Counted from the stretch's first letter, positions 7,607-15,003 are shown. The stretch is DNA of 15,962 bases from JAWLCQ01 sp041687095 (GCA_041687095.1 JAWLCQ010000110.1:1-15962); one strand, 5' to 3'. Numbers and translations are program-made. Notes: generated from the letters alone by a model not told the origin.

Positions 7607-7693
7607 TCATGCGGCTGCAAGTAGTTTGGCGATATCGGCTTGCCCGGCAGCGAGCAGAGCGGGGATCGCTTTGCGGCCGGTGTCGGCGAGCAT
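7607..7693 (-). pseudogene. Short C-terminal gene tail, family unknown
   Basis: A minus-strand frame ends in TGA at 7607-7609 and reads ADTGRKAIPALLAAGQADIA followed by KLLAAA. The regular helix-like composition, unlike the Arg-rich frames around it, suggests the tail of a real protein. Upstream the frame continues through HTHRW and then a repeat-like phrase, with no clear start. It could equally be a chance frame. Confidence 0.25.
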
Positions 7694-7718
7694 CCAGCGA
7701 TGCGTGTGGGAGGAACTA

Positions 7719-7945
7719 AAGGGGTCAGGAACGAATGGCACTGCCGTCTGTTGTGTGGCTGTTGAGGGCGTAGCCCGAGCCCTCACGGCGCTGGGCGGGA
7801 ACGATTTTCCCCCGGCCGCCCCGAATTCTGCGCTTCTATACTGATGCGGGCCCCCGTGGCCTATACTGTTTCTAGGTCCTCCCTGGCCTGGTGCCCACCA
7901 AGATCAGGGAGGACCTTTCCTATGGTCAGGAATCCAGGGACACCT
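7719..7945. repeat. Repeat-like phrases sharing GGTCAGGAA
   Basis: AAAGGGGTCAGGAACGAATG begins near 7719 and GGTCAGGAATCCAGGGACAC near 7924; they share GGTCAGGAA. From memory, phrases of this kind (GGTCAGGAA, GGGACA) recur between genes in genomes carrying REP-associated IS200-like transposases. No such transposase lies in the window, so this is a weak call. Confidence 0.3.
7874..7916. repeat. 12-bp hairpin, terminator-like
   Basis: AGGTCCTCCCTG (7874-7885) and CAGGGAGGACCT (7905-7916) pair perfectly across a 19-base loop, which itself contains TGGT/ACCA. On the plus strand it is followed by TTCCTATGG, too poor in T for a firm intrinsic terminator. No gene ends near it, so it is more likely part of a mobile palindromic repeat or a structured RNA. 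Confidence 0.55.
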
Positions 7946-7976
7946 TATGTTTTTGCATTGTCTACGGTTGATGCTT

Positions 7977-8011
7977 GGGGCGCTGCCGAGATTCTGAACC
8001 CGCAGCGCCCC
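7977..8011. repeat. 10-bp GC-rich hairpin
   Basis: GGGGCGCTGC (7977-7986) pairs with GCAGCGCCCC (8002-8011) across a 15-base loop. It follows the hairpin at 7874 by 60 bases, with the second repeat-like phrase between them, so the whole of 7874-8011 may be one element. Confidence 0.45.
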
Positions 8012-8191
8012 CACGGTTCCGCCGCCCGCCCGAACCTCCGCCGCTAACGCCAGTTGCGCCTGGCACTTCCGCATGCTCCACCCCCTGCCGCCCCCGCTCT
8101 CCCACCCCACCCGTTGACCGCCAAAAGACGAGAAATCCTGCTCCGATGCCGTTTCTCTCCCCCTCTCGCCCGTTTCCTGGGAGCCCGGTTC

Positions 8192-8254
8192 ACAACCCTG
8201 GTTGCTTCGGGGTCCTTTAAAGGGAAAAAGAGGCAAACACGAAAGAGAGAATCC
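8192..8254. repeat. 63-65 bp dispersed repeat, copy 1
   Basis: ACAACCCTGGTTGCTTCGGG begins a block of about 63 bases that recurs at 9556-9620 in the same orientation with few differences. In the middle copy 1 has the palindrome CCTTTAAAGG where copy 2 has CCTCCGAGG, so symmetry is kept although the bases differ. The copies lie either side of the permease remnant and the channel gene. Confidence 0.75.
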
Positions 8255-8448
8255 GGGGGGGCCGCGCGTCGCATTCATGCCCCAGCCGGAACTCTGCCCA
8301 TGACGGGTCGCGCCGGCGGCACGGACACCGGTCGGGGGAGCCGCCCAGCGGCCCGCGGCCGAAGCCGACCGCATAGACTTGTTGTGTACGCACGGGTTGC
8401 CAAGAGCAGGCCGACGGAATCGGCCAAGACGATCGAGATGTGGAGAGC

Positions 8449-8685
8449 ATGGGTCAGAAGGATTCGGCCGGCAGTATGGGGTTCAACGCCACGTGGTCCA
8501 TGGCCGTGGGCGGCACGGTCGGGGGGGGGCATGGCCGTGGGCGGCATGGTCGGGGGGGGGCATCTTCTCGGTCCTTGGCGTGGTGATCAGCCTTGCCGGG
8601 GCCTGGGCGTGGGCAAGTCTGACCCTCGCCGGCCTGATCGCCCTGCGCAAGGGACGCGCGAACCCGGGGACCGGTTGCCGCTGAC
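8449..8685 (+). pseudogene. N-terminal remnant of an APC-family amino-acid permease, frame broken
   Basis: From ATG at 8449 (GGAG just upstream) the frame reads MGQKDSAGSMGFNATWSMAV and then runs into G9 at 8521-8529. A tandem copy of the same 31 bases ends in a second G9 at 8552-8560. If one G is taken out of each tract, the reading is continuous: GGMVGGGIFSVLGVVISLAG followed by a second hydrophobic segment, SLTLAGLIALRKG, ending at TGA 8683-8685. The glycine-rich GGMVGGGIF stretch is typical of TM1 of APC superfamily permeases; a full member has around 12 membrane segments, so only TM1-TM2 remain. The break, the duplication and the missing rest mark a remnant, though a phase-variable small membrane protein is not excluded. 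Confidence 0.6.
8499..8560. repeat. 31-bp tandem duplication ending in G9 tracts
   Basis: Copies at 8499-8529 and 8530-8560 differ by a single base (GGCACGG versus GGCATGG). Each ends in nine G. With eight G the unit would be 30 bases, ten codons, and keep the frame of the permease start; with nine it shifts it. Confidence 0.85.
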
Positions 8686-8723
8686 AATCCGGTGCACACC
8701 GTTCGGACGCCGGGAGGAGTTGC

Positions 8724-9524
8724 ATGCAGCGTGAGAGAAGCGAGCAGCACCCCGGGCGCATGGCGATCGCTGAGACGGCCATGGCCATCCTCGGGTTACT
8801 CTGGATGGCGCTGCTGATCCTGGAGCTGACGTACGGCTTGGGCCCGGTGCTGAACGCTGTCTTCGAGGGGATCTGGATTGTCTTCGTCCTGGAGTTCGTG
8901 GTCCGGTTCATCCTGGCATCCGACAGGGGGGACTACCTGAAGGCGAACTGGCTGGTCGGGCTGTCCCTGCTCATCCCCGCCATCCGGGTGCTGCGGGTCT
9001 TCCGCGTGCTCCGCCTGTTCCGGATGGCCCCGGTGGTCCGGGGCGTCCTGCTTGCGCGGCTGTTCGCCTCTTCCCGCCGATCGATGCGGGCCCTGGGCCA
9101 CATGATGCGCCGCAGGGGCTTCGCCTATGTGGTTCTTGTCACGTTGATCGTCACCTTCGTTGGGGCGGCGGGGATGTACGCCTTCGAGAAGGGCGCCACC
9201 GATACGGGGGACGGCTTCACGTCCTACTGGGACGCCCTCTGGTGGACCGCGATGCTGCTGACTACCATCGGCTCGCAGTACTGGCCGGTGACGGCGGTGG
9301 GGCGGATCCTGGCGATCCTCCTGTCCATCTACGCCGTCAGCGTCTTGGGCTACATCGCGGCCGTCCTGGCCAGCTACTTCATCGGACGCGACGCCAACCG
9401 CGCCGTCTCCCCGGCGGACATCCAGCGGGTGGAAACGCTGGTTCGGGAGCTGCGGGAGGAGATCCGCTCCGGGCGCGGTCGGGCAGACGCCCCGGGGCGC
9501 CCTTCGGACCCCAGCGGAGAGTAA
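8724..9524 (+). CDS. Voltage-gated-like ion channel subunit with unusual pore filter
   Basis: 266 residues; ATG with GGGAGGAG 4 bases upstream. S1 is about residues 17-37 and S2 about 44-66, with VFVLEFVVRF typical of voltage sensors. S3 is about 75-86. S4 carries arginines every third residue (IRVLRVFRVLRLFR, about 87-100). S5 is about 133-153, and the pore helix plus filter, ALWWTAMLLTTIGSQYWPVT, is residues 171-190. S6 follows to about 220. The tail (about 229-250, VETLVRELREEIRSG) looks like a short coiled coil. The potassium filter TVGYGD is replaced by TIGSQYWP, so ion selectivity is uncertain. The rest matches the ion-transport (Kv/Nav) fold, which would work as a tetramer in the inner membrane. 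It probably stands alone, following the permease remnant by 38 bases. Confidence 0.85.
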   Translation: MQRERSEQHPGRMAIAETAMAILGLLWMALLILELTYGLGPVLNAVFEGIWIVFVLEFVVRFILASDRGDYLKANWLVGLSLLIPAIRVLRVFRVLRLFRMAPVVRGVLLARLFASSRRSMRALGHMMRRRGFAYVVLVTLIVTFVGAAGMYAFEKGATDTGDGFTSYWDALWWTAMLLTTIGSQYWPVTAVGRILAILLSIYAVSVLGYIAAVLASYFIGRDANRAVSPADIQRVETLVRELREEIRSGRGRADAPGRPSDPSGE

Positions 9525-9555
9525 TCCCGGGCCAGAGACGCGGATCCTCAGGATA

Positions 9556-9620
9556 ACAACCCTGGTTGCTTCGGGGTCCTCCGAGGGGAAAAAGAGGCAG
9601 ACACGAAATGAGAGGATTCC
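9556..9620. repeat. 63-65 bp dispersed repeat, copy 2
   Basis: Second copy of the block at 8192-8254, same orientation, 31 bases after the channel stop. It ends about 25 bases before the point where the CBS-domain remnant loses its coding sense, so the repeat may mark a deletion end. Confidence 0.75.
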
Positions 9621-9645
9621 TGCGGCCGGTCCGACACGGCACCCA

Positions 9646-9690
9646 AGTGCACGTGGCGACCTCGGTGGTCATGATCTCCCGGACCTGCAT
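9646..9690 (-). pseudogene. First codons of a CBS-domain protein gene, truncated
   Basis: From ATG at 9690 the minus strand reads MQVREIMTTEVATCT, the characteristic opening of CBS-pair proteins (V-R-E/D-I-M-T, then V-x-T, normally followed by P-D-x-S). After ATCT the frame turns into TWVPCRTGRR and then the dispersed repeat, so the gene is lost from there. The ATG lies inside the last codons of the radical SAM gene, as in an operon with overlapping ends. Confidence 0.5.
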
Positions 9691-11189
9691 GGTGATGCTG
9701 CTTCGCGGGTTCGTGGTTCACGAGTGCGTACCGGAATCCTGGCAATGCGCCGCAGGCGGAGATTGGGCCTCGGCGACAGCCTTTTTCGGCGGATGCCGGC
9801 GGCCATGCGCTCCTTGACCAGGAACCACAGCCACGAGAAGAACACGCGCAAGGCCGTGCGGCGCAGCCGGTGGAGATTGGTCCGCTTGCTCAGCAGCGAC
9901 AGGAGGAACCGCGGGCTCAGGTAGACTTTCAGGTAAGCCTGGTGCATCAGCGCGTCCATCGCGGGCTTGGGCAGTTGTCCCGGCATCAGTGGCGTGGTGA
10001 AGTCGTAATGGTCCCAGTCGGGTTCCAGCAGTTGGCCGGCGGCGTGGGCCTGGGCGTACAGGTCCGAGCCCGGGATGGGCGTAGCGACGGTGATCTGCAT
10101 CACGTCCACCTTGGCAGTGGGAATGGACTCTGCGCTGGCGGCGGTGTCGGCGGGGCTTTCGCCCGGCAGGCCCAGCGTGAACGTGCCCCAGACGCCGATG
10201 TCATGGGCGTGCAGCAGTTGGATCGCGTGCTGAACCTGTTCGGGCGTGGTGCCCTTGCGGGCGTTGTTGAGCAGCCGAACGTTGGCGGTTTCGATCCCCA
10301 TCAGCACGGCGGCGAAATGCGCCTTGCCCATCCACTCGATGGTTTCGGGGTGGCGGGCGAGTTGGTCTGCCCGGGCCTGGCACCAGAAATACGCGTCCGT
10401 CTTGCGCTCGACGATCCCGCGGCAGATGGCTTCCACGCGGCGAATGTCCGTGGAGAAGTTGTCGTCCGCGAAGTAGATCACCATCGGATCGCTGTAGAGT
10501 TCCAGCAGCGTGTCAATCTCCTCCAGCACGCGTCGGACGCTCTTGGGCCGCCACTTGCCCCGGTGGAAGTTGCGGATGGAGCAGAACGAGCAGTGGTGCG
10601 GACAGCCCCGGCTGGATTCGATGCCCTCGACGCGGTACGCCCCCATGCGATAGCGGCTCCGATCGGGCAGCAGGTCGCGGGCGGGCATAAGGACGCTGTC
10701 CATATCGCCGATGAGCGGCCGGTCCGGCTCGTTGCGAATCTCGCTGCCGTCCATCCAGGAGACACCCTGCACGCCGCGGTAGTCCCCGTCCCGATCGAGG
10801 ATCTCACAGAGGGCGAACTCCCCCTCGCCGCGAATCAGCGCATCGATGTTCCCAGGGGAGAGCATTTCGTCCGGCAGGAAGGTCGCCTGCTGCCCACCGG
10901 CGAGAATCGTCAGATCGCTCCGGCGGCGTTTCAACTGGGCCGCCAACGCCAACGAATACTTCGTGTGCGGGGCCGAGTTGATGCTCAGGCCGATGATGTC
11001 CGGGTCCGAGTCGAGCAACTGCTCGGCGTGGGCAGCGGCATCGTGGCCGCGCCCGCGCATGTCTGCCAAGGCCACATCCGCGTGCGTCCGCGCATGTGAC
11101 GCCAGGGTCTCTATGCCCAGCGGCGAACTGGAAAAGTACTCGTCATAACCGACCTGCAGGCCTGTAGGCATCACCAGGCACAATCGCAT
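9669..11189 (-). CDS. B12-binding-type radical SAM protein
   Basis: 506 residues from ATG at 11189, which has AGGTGG 5 bases upstream; the frame is open upstream to 11459, but that part is a low-complexity Arg-rich run. Residues 1-130 form a cobalamin-binding-like Rossmann domain (PLGIETLASHAR, DIIGLSINS, ILAGGQQATFLPDEML, IRGEGEFALCEIL). The radical SAM cluster motif is CPHHCSFCS with Cys196, Cys200 and Cys203 binding the 4Fe-4S cluster. It is followed by YFADDNFSTD, AVLMGIETAN and WGTFTLGLPGESPADTAAS, all typical of the BchE/HpnJ-like group. After about residue 400 come YLSPRFLLSLL and an Arg-rich tail. The tail from about residue 475 looks non-natural and may reflect a 3' rearrangement. 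The substrate is unknown; the group methylates or rearranges lipids, tetrapyrroles and natural products. Confidence 0.82.
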   Translation of the reverse strand: MRLCLVMPTGLQVGYDEYFSSSPLGIETLASHARTHADVALADMRGRGHDAAAHAEQLLDSDPDIIGLSINSAPHTKYSLALAAQLKRRRSDLTILAGGQQATFLPDEMLSPGNIDALIRGEGEFALCEILDRDGDYRGVQGVSWMDGSEIRNEPDRPLIGDMDSVLMPARDLLPDRSRYRMGAYRVEGIESSRGCPHHCSFCSIRNFHRGKWRPKSVRRVLEEIDTLLELYSDPMVIYFADDNFSTDIRRVEAICRGIVERKTDAYFWCQARADQLARHPETIEWMGKAHFAAVLMGIETANVRLLNNARKGTTPEQVQHAIQLLHAHDIGVWGTFTLGLPGESPADTAASAESIPTAKVDVMQITVATPIPGSDLYAQAHAAGQLLEPDWDHYDFTTPLMPGQLPKPAMDALMHQAYLKVYLSPRFLLSLLSKRTNLHRLRRTALRVFFSWLWFLVKERMAAGIRRKRLSPRPNLRLRRIARIPVRTREPRTREAASPCRSGRS

Positions 11190-11554
11190 CTTATCCACCT
11201 GTCTTCCATTACGCCAGACCGTCCGACTCGACCGCACCAACACGCCGTGGAGGCAGCCCTGCCTCAGGCGCTGCCGACGACGGGAGCGTGGGGGGGGAAC
11301 CGCCACGAAGGGCCAGGTCCGGATCGGCCGGGCATCGCCCGCGACAACGCCGCGAACGGGCCGCCCGCGCGGCCCTCGCCATAAACCCATGGTATCGCCT
11401 TGCCGCGGGCATGCCGGAAATTCCTCCAAGACAAAGAGCCACAGTGCTCTGGGGGGCATGCCCTCCCCGCCCGACTCCGGTCCGGGGGCCGCTCACCGCT
11501 CCACCGTCGTCGCCATCTCCGCGATCGGGCTGGCCTCCTCGCGGCGGGGGGTGC
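11190..11554. other. Decayed region between the radical SAM gene and the TreZ remnant
   Basis: No intact gene. Frames are Arg/Pro/Gly-rich on both strands. One minus-strand stretch around 11375-11440 reads GGISGMPAARRYHGFM, which recalls the N-terminal RRYHG motif of bacterial glycogen debranching enzymes, but without support on either side. There are small palindromes around GGGCATGCCC near 11405-11465 and a small AGAGC/GCTCT hairpin. I see no promoter that stands out. Confidence 0.5.
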
Positions 11555-11993
11555 CCCCACCTGGTCGTGGTTCTGGCTGTAGGCGACGAAGCGGTCCTTG
11601 GGCGCCAGCGCCGCCGACCGCCCGTGCCGCCGCCCGCGGTACGCGCTGAAGCGCCCGTCGTAGACGAACGACTGCTCGATGGCGGCGGGCAGGTCGCGGA
11701 GGCCCTCGACGTCGGCGTGGTATCCGTTGTGCTCCCCGGTGATCGCGGTGTGCAGCGAGTGGCGAGAGTCGTCGTTCCACTGCGCGCTCATCCCGTAGCC
11801 CCCGATGGACCGGTCCTCGACGATGCGGGGGGCGTAGAGGTCGCTCTCGGCGATGAGGGCGAGCGGGCGGGCGACGCGGGACTGGAACTGCTCGACCTCG
11901 ATGGCGAGCTGCTCCAGGATGTGGATCGCGGAGGTGTCGATCATCCCGTGCACCGCGTCGAGGCGCAGCCCGTCGAAGTGGTAGTCCCGCAGA
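11555..11993 (-). pseudogene. treZ: Central catalytic fragment of malto-oligosyltrehalose trehalohydrolase
   Basis: The minus strand reads DYHFDGLRLDAVHGMIDTSA, then ALIAESDLYAP, GGYGMSAQWNDDSRHSLHTA, YDGRFSAYRGRRHGR and YSQNHDQVG. These are the GH13 regions of TreZ: the nucleophile Asp (GLRLDAVH), the acid Glu (IAESD) and the stabilising Asp (NHDQ) are all present, about 146 residues of the usual 580-600. The N-terminal 240 or so residues (carbohydrate-binding module and first half of the barrel) and the part after HDQVG are missing. No plausible start belongs to it and the frame continues into unrelated sequence at both ends. TreZ releases trehalose from maltooligosyl-trehalose together with TreY; no treY is seen here. 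Confidence 0.8.
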
Positions 11994-12027
11994 GGTCCAC
12001 CCCGTCGTGCGACGGGTTCGAGAAGGC

Positions 12028-15003
12028 CTAACGTGGTGGATTGTCGGGGGGGAGCGGCTGGGGGCGGACGCCTCGTGTCCATTCGGTCGGAGGGATGGCG
12101 GGCTGGGCCCGATTCCAGGGCGTCGTTCGGATCGTCAGGGGCGCGGACTGGGCCTCCCCGACGCCGATCCGGATCAGGCCCGATTCCCTGCGCATCCCGC
12201 CCGCCCCGATAAGCCCGGCCGGCACGGCCACCAGGGGACCCGGCATCGACTCAAGATCGTACACGCTGCCCAGTCTCCCGTCCTCGCCGATGACGTGCAG
12301 TTGGAACCTGGACGCGCGGGGCTGCCCCTTCTCCCGGTACAGGGCGATGTACGCCCGCCCGTCCGGCCCGACGGCGGGCGTGCCCGGGAGATTCCCCAGG
12401 AGATTCTCCGTCGTGGTGATGATGCGATACCCCCCCCCGTCGCGGTCGATCTGGTACACCCCGTCCCGCGTGGTCCCCGTGAGGCGTCCCTTCGCGTCAA
12501 TGACCAGCGCCGGGGCCGGATACCCCGTCGGGGCCTGCAGGTCGTCCGGGGCGCCGCGGAACGTGTGCAGCGTCTCGCGGCCACTCCCGTCGTGCTTCAC
12601 GCGGATGAGCGTCCCCTGCGACACCGCGTAGAAGAACCCGTCGCCCCCGTCGACGAACGCGAACACACCGGGCTCCTCGGCTGTCGGGGTGAGGACCTTG
12701 CGGCTGGTTCCGTTGGCCGGGTCGATGGCGAGGATGGCGGACCCGGGCTCGGGGCCTCGCTGTCCGCCAATGGCGTATAGCGTCCCATCGGCGCCCACGG
12801 CGCAGATGTCCTGCAGCGGATCGAGGTCCCGCGCGAGGACCTTGAAGTCCGACCCGTCGCGCTGGATGCGGAAGAGGCTGCTCTGGGTGGAGCGGCGGGA
12901 GGTGATCCCGTACAGCACCCCGTCCGAACCCAGGACGATCGCGGCCGGGTCGGAGATGCCGCCCTCGCCCCGCCGACCGACGAAGTGATGCAGGATGCGG
13001 TACTCCGACCCGTCGGGGCGGATGGTGAAGACCGTCCCGCTGCCGTACTTGCCGCCTCGCGCGCTCACCCCGTACAGCCGCCCGTCGGCGTCCCGCACGA
13101 GCTTGCCGGTGATCTGGCCGGAGTCCTCCTTCTCGGCGGGGAACTTGCGGACCAGGTGCACCCCGAGGGCGGTCTCATCCCGCCGCTCGGAGCGGGCGGC
13201 GAGGGCGAGGGACTCGATGTCGGCGGTCACGCGGACGACCATGTCGTCGGCGATGGTGTAGAAGGTGACCTTGCCCGGTTCGAGGAAGTAGGGATCGCTC
13301 CGCCATCGCGTCGCGGGGAACGGAGGCGAGGCGACGCCGTCGAGGATCAGCCGTACGTGCTCCCGCGTCGTCGCCAGGACCAGCACGTGCCTGGAGTCGG
13401 GGGTGAAGAACGGCCGGCTGAGCGAGCCGAAGCGTTGCAGGTCGGGGCCGGGCGTCTCTTTGCCGTCGATGAACAGGCCGCTGTTCGCCGGGGATGCGTC
13501 GGACTCGCCGCCCTGCGCGTTGCTCAGCATGACGGCCAGCCGCTTGCCATCGGGGCTGACGGCCCAGAGGGGCTTGCGGTAGGCGGCGCCGGCAAGCTTC
13601 TGTCCGTCCACCATGAACCCGTCCCGCGCCACGAAGATCAGCCGCCCGTCGTCGAGGAAGCGGAACTGCCTGCCGTCGACGTACTGGTGCTCTCCCGGCA
13701 GCGGCTCGCCGTCCTTGTACACCCGCCTTCCGTCCGCGTAGGCGAAGTGCCGGCTGTCCGCGCTGAAGGCGAAGGGGATGGGGCGCTGCGGCTGGCCGTA
13801 GAACCGGTCGATCGGCCCGTAGTCCTTTCCGTCCACGACGACGTACCCCTTGCCCTCGTGCGACACGAGGAAGGCGACGCGGCGGCTGTCGGGACTGAAG
13901 CGGATGCCCCAGCAATCCTGGTAGGCCTGTCCGGCCTCGCCGTCCACGTAGAGCCTCGCCAGGCCCTCCTCGTACCCGGCGAAGGCCAGACGCGTGCCGT
14001 CGGGCGAGAACGTCAGGCAGTGCACCGCCCCGAAGCGTTGGCGGCCGATCTCCCGGTCCACGACCACGCCGTACACCGGCGGGTTGCTCTGCCCCGCAGG
14101 AAGCCGAGGGGCCGGTTCGTCGGCGGGCACGGCCTCGTAGGCGAAGTGCCTGCGATCGGGCGAGATGACGAACCCGCCAATCCGCCGTGCCCGGAGCCCC
14201 ACCTCCTGCCGTCCGTCGGGATCTTGCGTCACGTAGTGCTGTACGTCCGTGCGCGCCGCATCGCCCGTGACGAAGACCACGCGGCCGTCGGAGAGGAACT
14301 CCATGCACCGCTTCGATATGACCCCCTCTCCCAGCGCCATCTTCTCGAACGGGGGCCCCAGCTTACCGTCGATCACACAGTGGTACTGGCGCCCGCGGTG
14401 CCGTCCGGGCGGGTCGACGTGCAGAACGTACGCCCAGTGCTTCCCGTCGGGCGAGAACTGCAGCGTGCGCCCCTGCACGTTCGCCCCCGCGTAACGGTTC
14501 ATCTCGCCGTCGACCATCACCGCGGCCGTGTCGAAGTCGAACTGCCCCAGCGCAAGGTAGCGCCCATCCCCCGACGGGCTCAGCACCACGAGGGGGTCCT
14601 TCACAAACGGGGGGCTGATGACACACGTCTGCCCGTCGAACACTGCCAGGTGACGTTGGTCGCCCTCCCCGGCGGTGTAGACCACCTTGGACCCATCGGG
14701 CAGCATGTACAGGCCGGTCACATTGGCGTGCGGGGGCCCGTCGCGCCCCTCGAACCGCACGAGCTGCCGGCTGCCGTCGGCCGCAACGTACGCCACCCGC
14801 CGTCCGTCCGCCGACACCGCCAGCGCCGCGGTCGCCATCTCGAACCGCGGCTGGATCTCGCGCGGGGCCGGCCCCAACTGCTCGACCAGGATCTCCCCGG
14901 CCCCTTCGTCGGCCGACACGCGCCCCGACAGCCCCACGATCGCCGCCGTGCCCGCAAGCCAGAGCCCCAGGACGCCCTTCGCCCCAAGGAATGACCGTTC
15001 CAT
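12028..15003 (-). CDS. Exported beta-propeller protein, PD40-like plus Gloeo/Verruco-type repeats
   Basis: 991 residues from ATG at 15003, with AAGGGGG 6 bases upstream; the open frame reaches further but lacks a ribosome site. A signal peptide is clear (MERSFLGAKG, hydrophobic to about residue 25, likely cut after VSA at 31). Residues about 55-620 hold many short repeats of the TolB/PD40 kind (FSPDGKHWAYV, ISPDRRHFAYE, FSPDGTRLAFA, FSPDSRRVAFL, FSADSRHFAYA, VSPDGKRLAVM), alternating with VDGE/IDGK strands. From about 640 the repeats change to the Gloeo/Verruco type (DGRLYGVSARGGKYGSGTVF, SDGVLYGITS, ADGTLYAIGG), built of GTVF-x-PDG units. The C-terminus is Pro-rich with no sorting anchor. 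Probably a secreted or periplasmic scaffold; ligand unknown. The last codons lie about 35 bases from the TreZ remnant. Confidence 0.8.
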   Translation of the reverse strand: MERSFLGAKGVLGLWLAGTAAIVGLSGRVSADEGAGEILVEQLGPAPREIQPRFEMATAALAVSADGRRVAYVAADGSRQLVRFEGRDGPPHANVTGLYMLPDGSKVVYTAGEGDQRHLAVFDGQTCVISPPFVKDPLVVLSPSGDGRYLALGQFDFDTAAVMVDGEMNRYAGANVQGRTLQFSPDGKHWAYVLHVDPPGRHRGRQYHCVIDGKLGPPFEKMALGEGVISKRCMEFLSDGRVVFVTGDAARTDVQHYVTQDPDGRQEVGLRARRIGGFVISPDRRHFAYEAVPADEPAPRLPAGQSNPPVYGVVVDREIGRQRFGAVHCLTFSPDGTRLAFAGYEEGLARLYVDGEAGQAYQDCWGIRFSPDSRRVAFLVSHEGKGYVVVDGKDYGPIDRFYGQPQRPIPFAFSADSRHFAYADGRRVYKDGEPLPGEHQYVDGRQFRFLDDGRLIFVARDGFMVDGQKLAGAAYRKPLWAVSPDGKRLAVMLSNAQGGESDASPANSGLFIDGKETPGPDLQRFGSLSRPFFTPDSRHVLVLATTREHVRLILDGVASPPFPATRWRSDPYFLEPGKVTFYTIADDMVVRVTADIESLALAARSERRDETALGVHLVRKFPAEKEDSGQITGKLVRDADGRLYGVSARGGKYGSGTVFTIRPDGSEYRILHHFVGRRGEGGISDPAAIVLGSDGVLYGITSRRSTQSSLFRIQRDGSDFKVLARDLDPLQDICAVGADGTLYAIGGQRGPEPGSAILAIDPANGTSRKVLTPTAEEPGVFAFVDGGDGFFYAVSQGTLIRVKHDGSGRETLHTFRGAPDDLQAPTGYPAPALVIDAKGRLTGTTRDGVYQIDRDGGGYRIITTTENLLGNLPGTPAVGPDGRAYIALYREKGQPRASRFQLHVIGEDGRLGSVYDLESMPGPLVAVPAGLIGAGGMRRESGLIRIGVGEAQSAPLTIRTTPWNRAQPAIPPTEWTRGVRPQPLPPDNPPR

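Larger units (their letters stand above)
7459..8448. other. Long intergenic stretch without an intact gene
   Basis: No frame here has a convincing ribosome site, domain or codon pattern; the open frames are Arg/Pro-rich shadows of GC-rich sequence. It holds a possible short gene tail (7607-7693), two repeat-like phrases (near 7719 and 7924), two hairpins (7874-7916 and 7977-8011) and one copy of a 63-65 bp repeat (8192-8254). Between about 8015 and 8190 I see nothing. Between 8255 and 8448 there is GC-rich sequence up to the permease remnant. Confidence 0.6.

Noticed and set aside
7459..7620. Upstream extension of the third methyltransferase to a TTG at 7620
   Set aside because: The added residues are Arg-rich and unlike the family, and the ATG at 7458 has a strong ribosome site.
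7904..8374. Minus-strand open frame of 156 residues
   Set aside because: It runs through the dispersed repeat and hairpins; its similarity to another frame at 9379-9690 comes only from the shared repeat.
8379..8684. 101-residue protein reading into the permease remnant
   Set aside because: Its first half is Arg/Gly-rich shadow sequence; only the second half is in the permease frame, and the 8449 start with a frame break explains the sequence better.
9870..11099. Plus-strand open frame of 409 residues
   Set aside because: Antisense to the radical SAM gene, whose CxxxCxxC motif and domain order are unambiguous.
12985..14994. Plus-strand open frame of 669 residues
   Set aside because: It is antisense to the propeller gene and made of V/R/P/G/H-rich translation without motifs.
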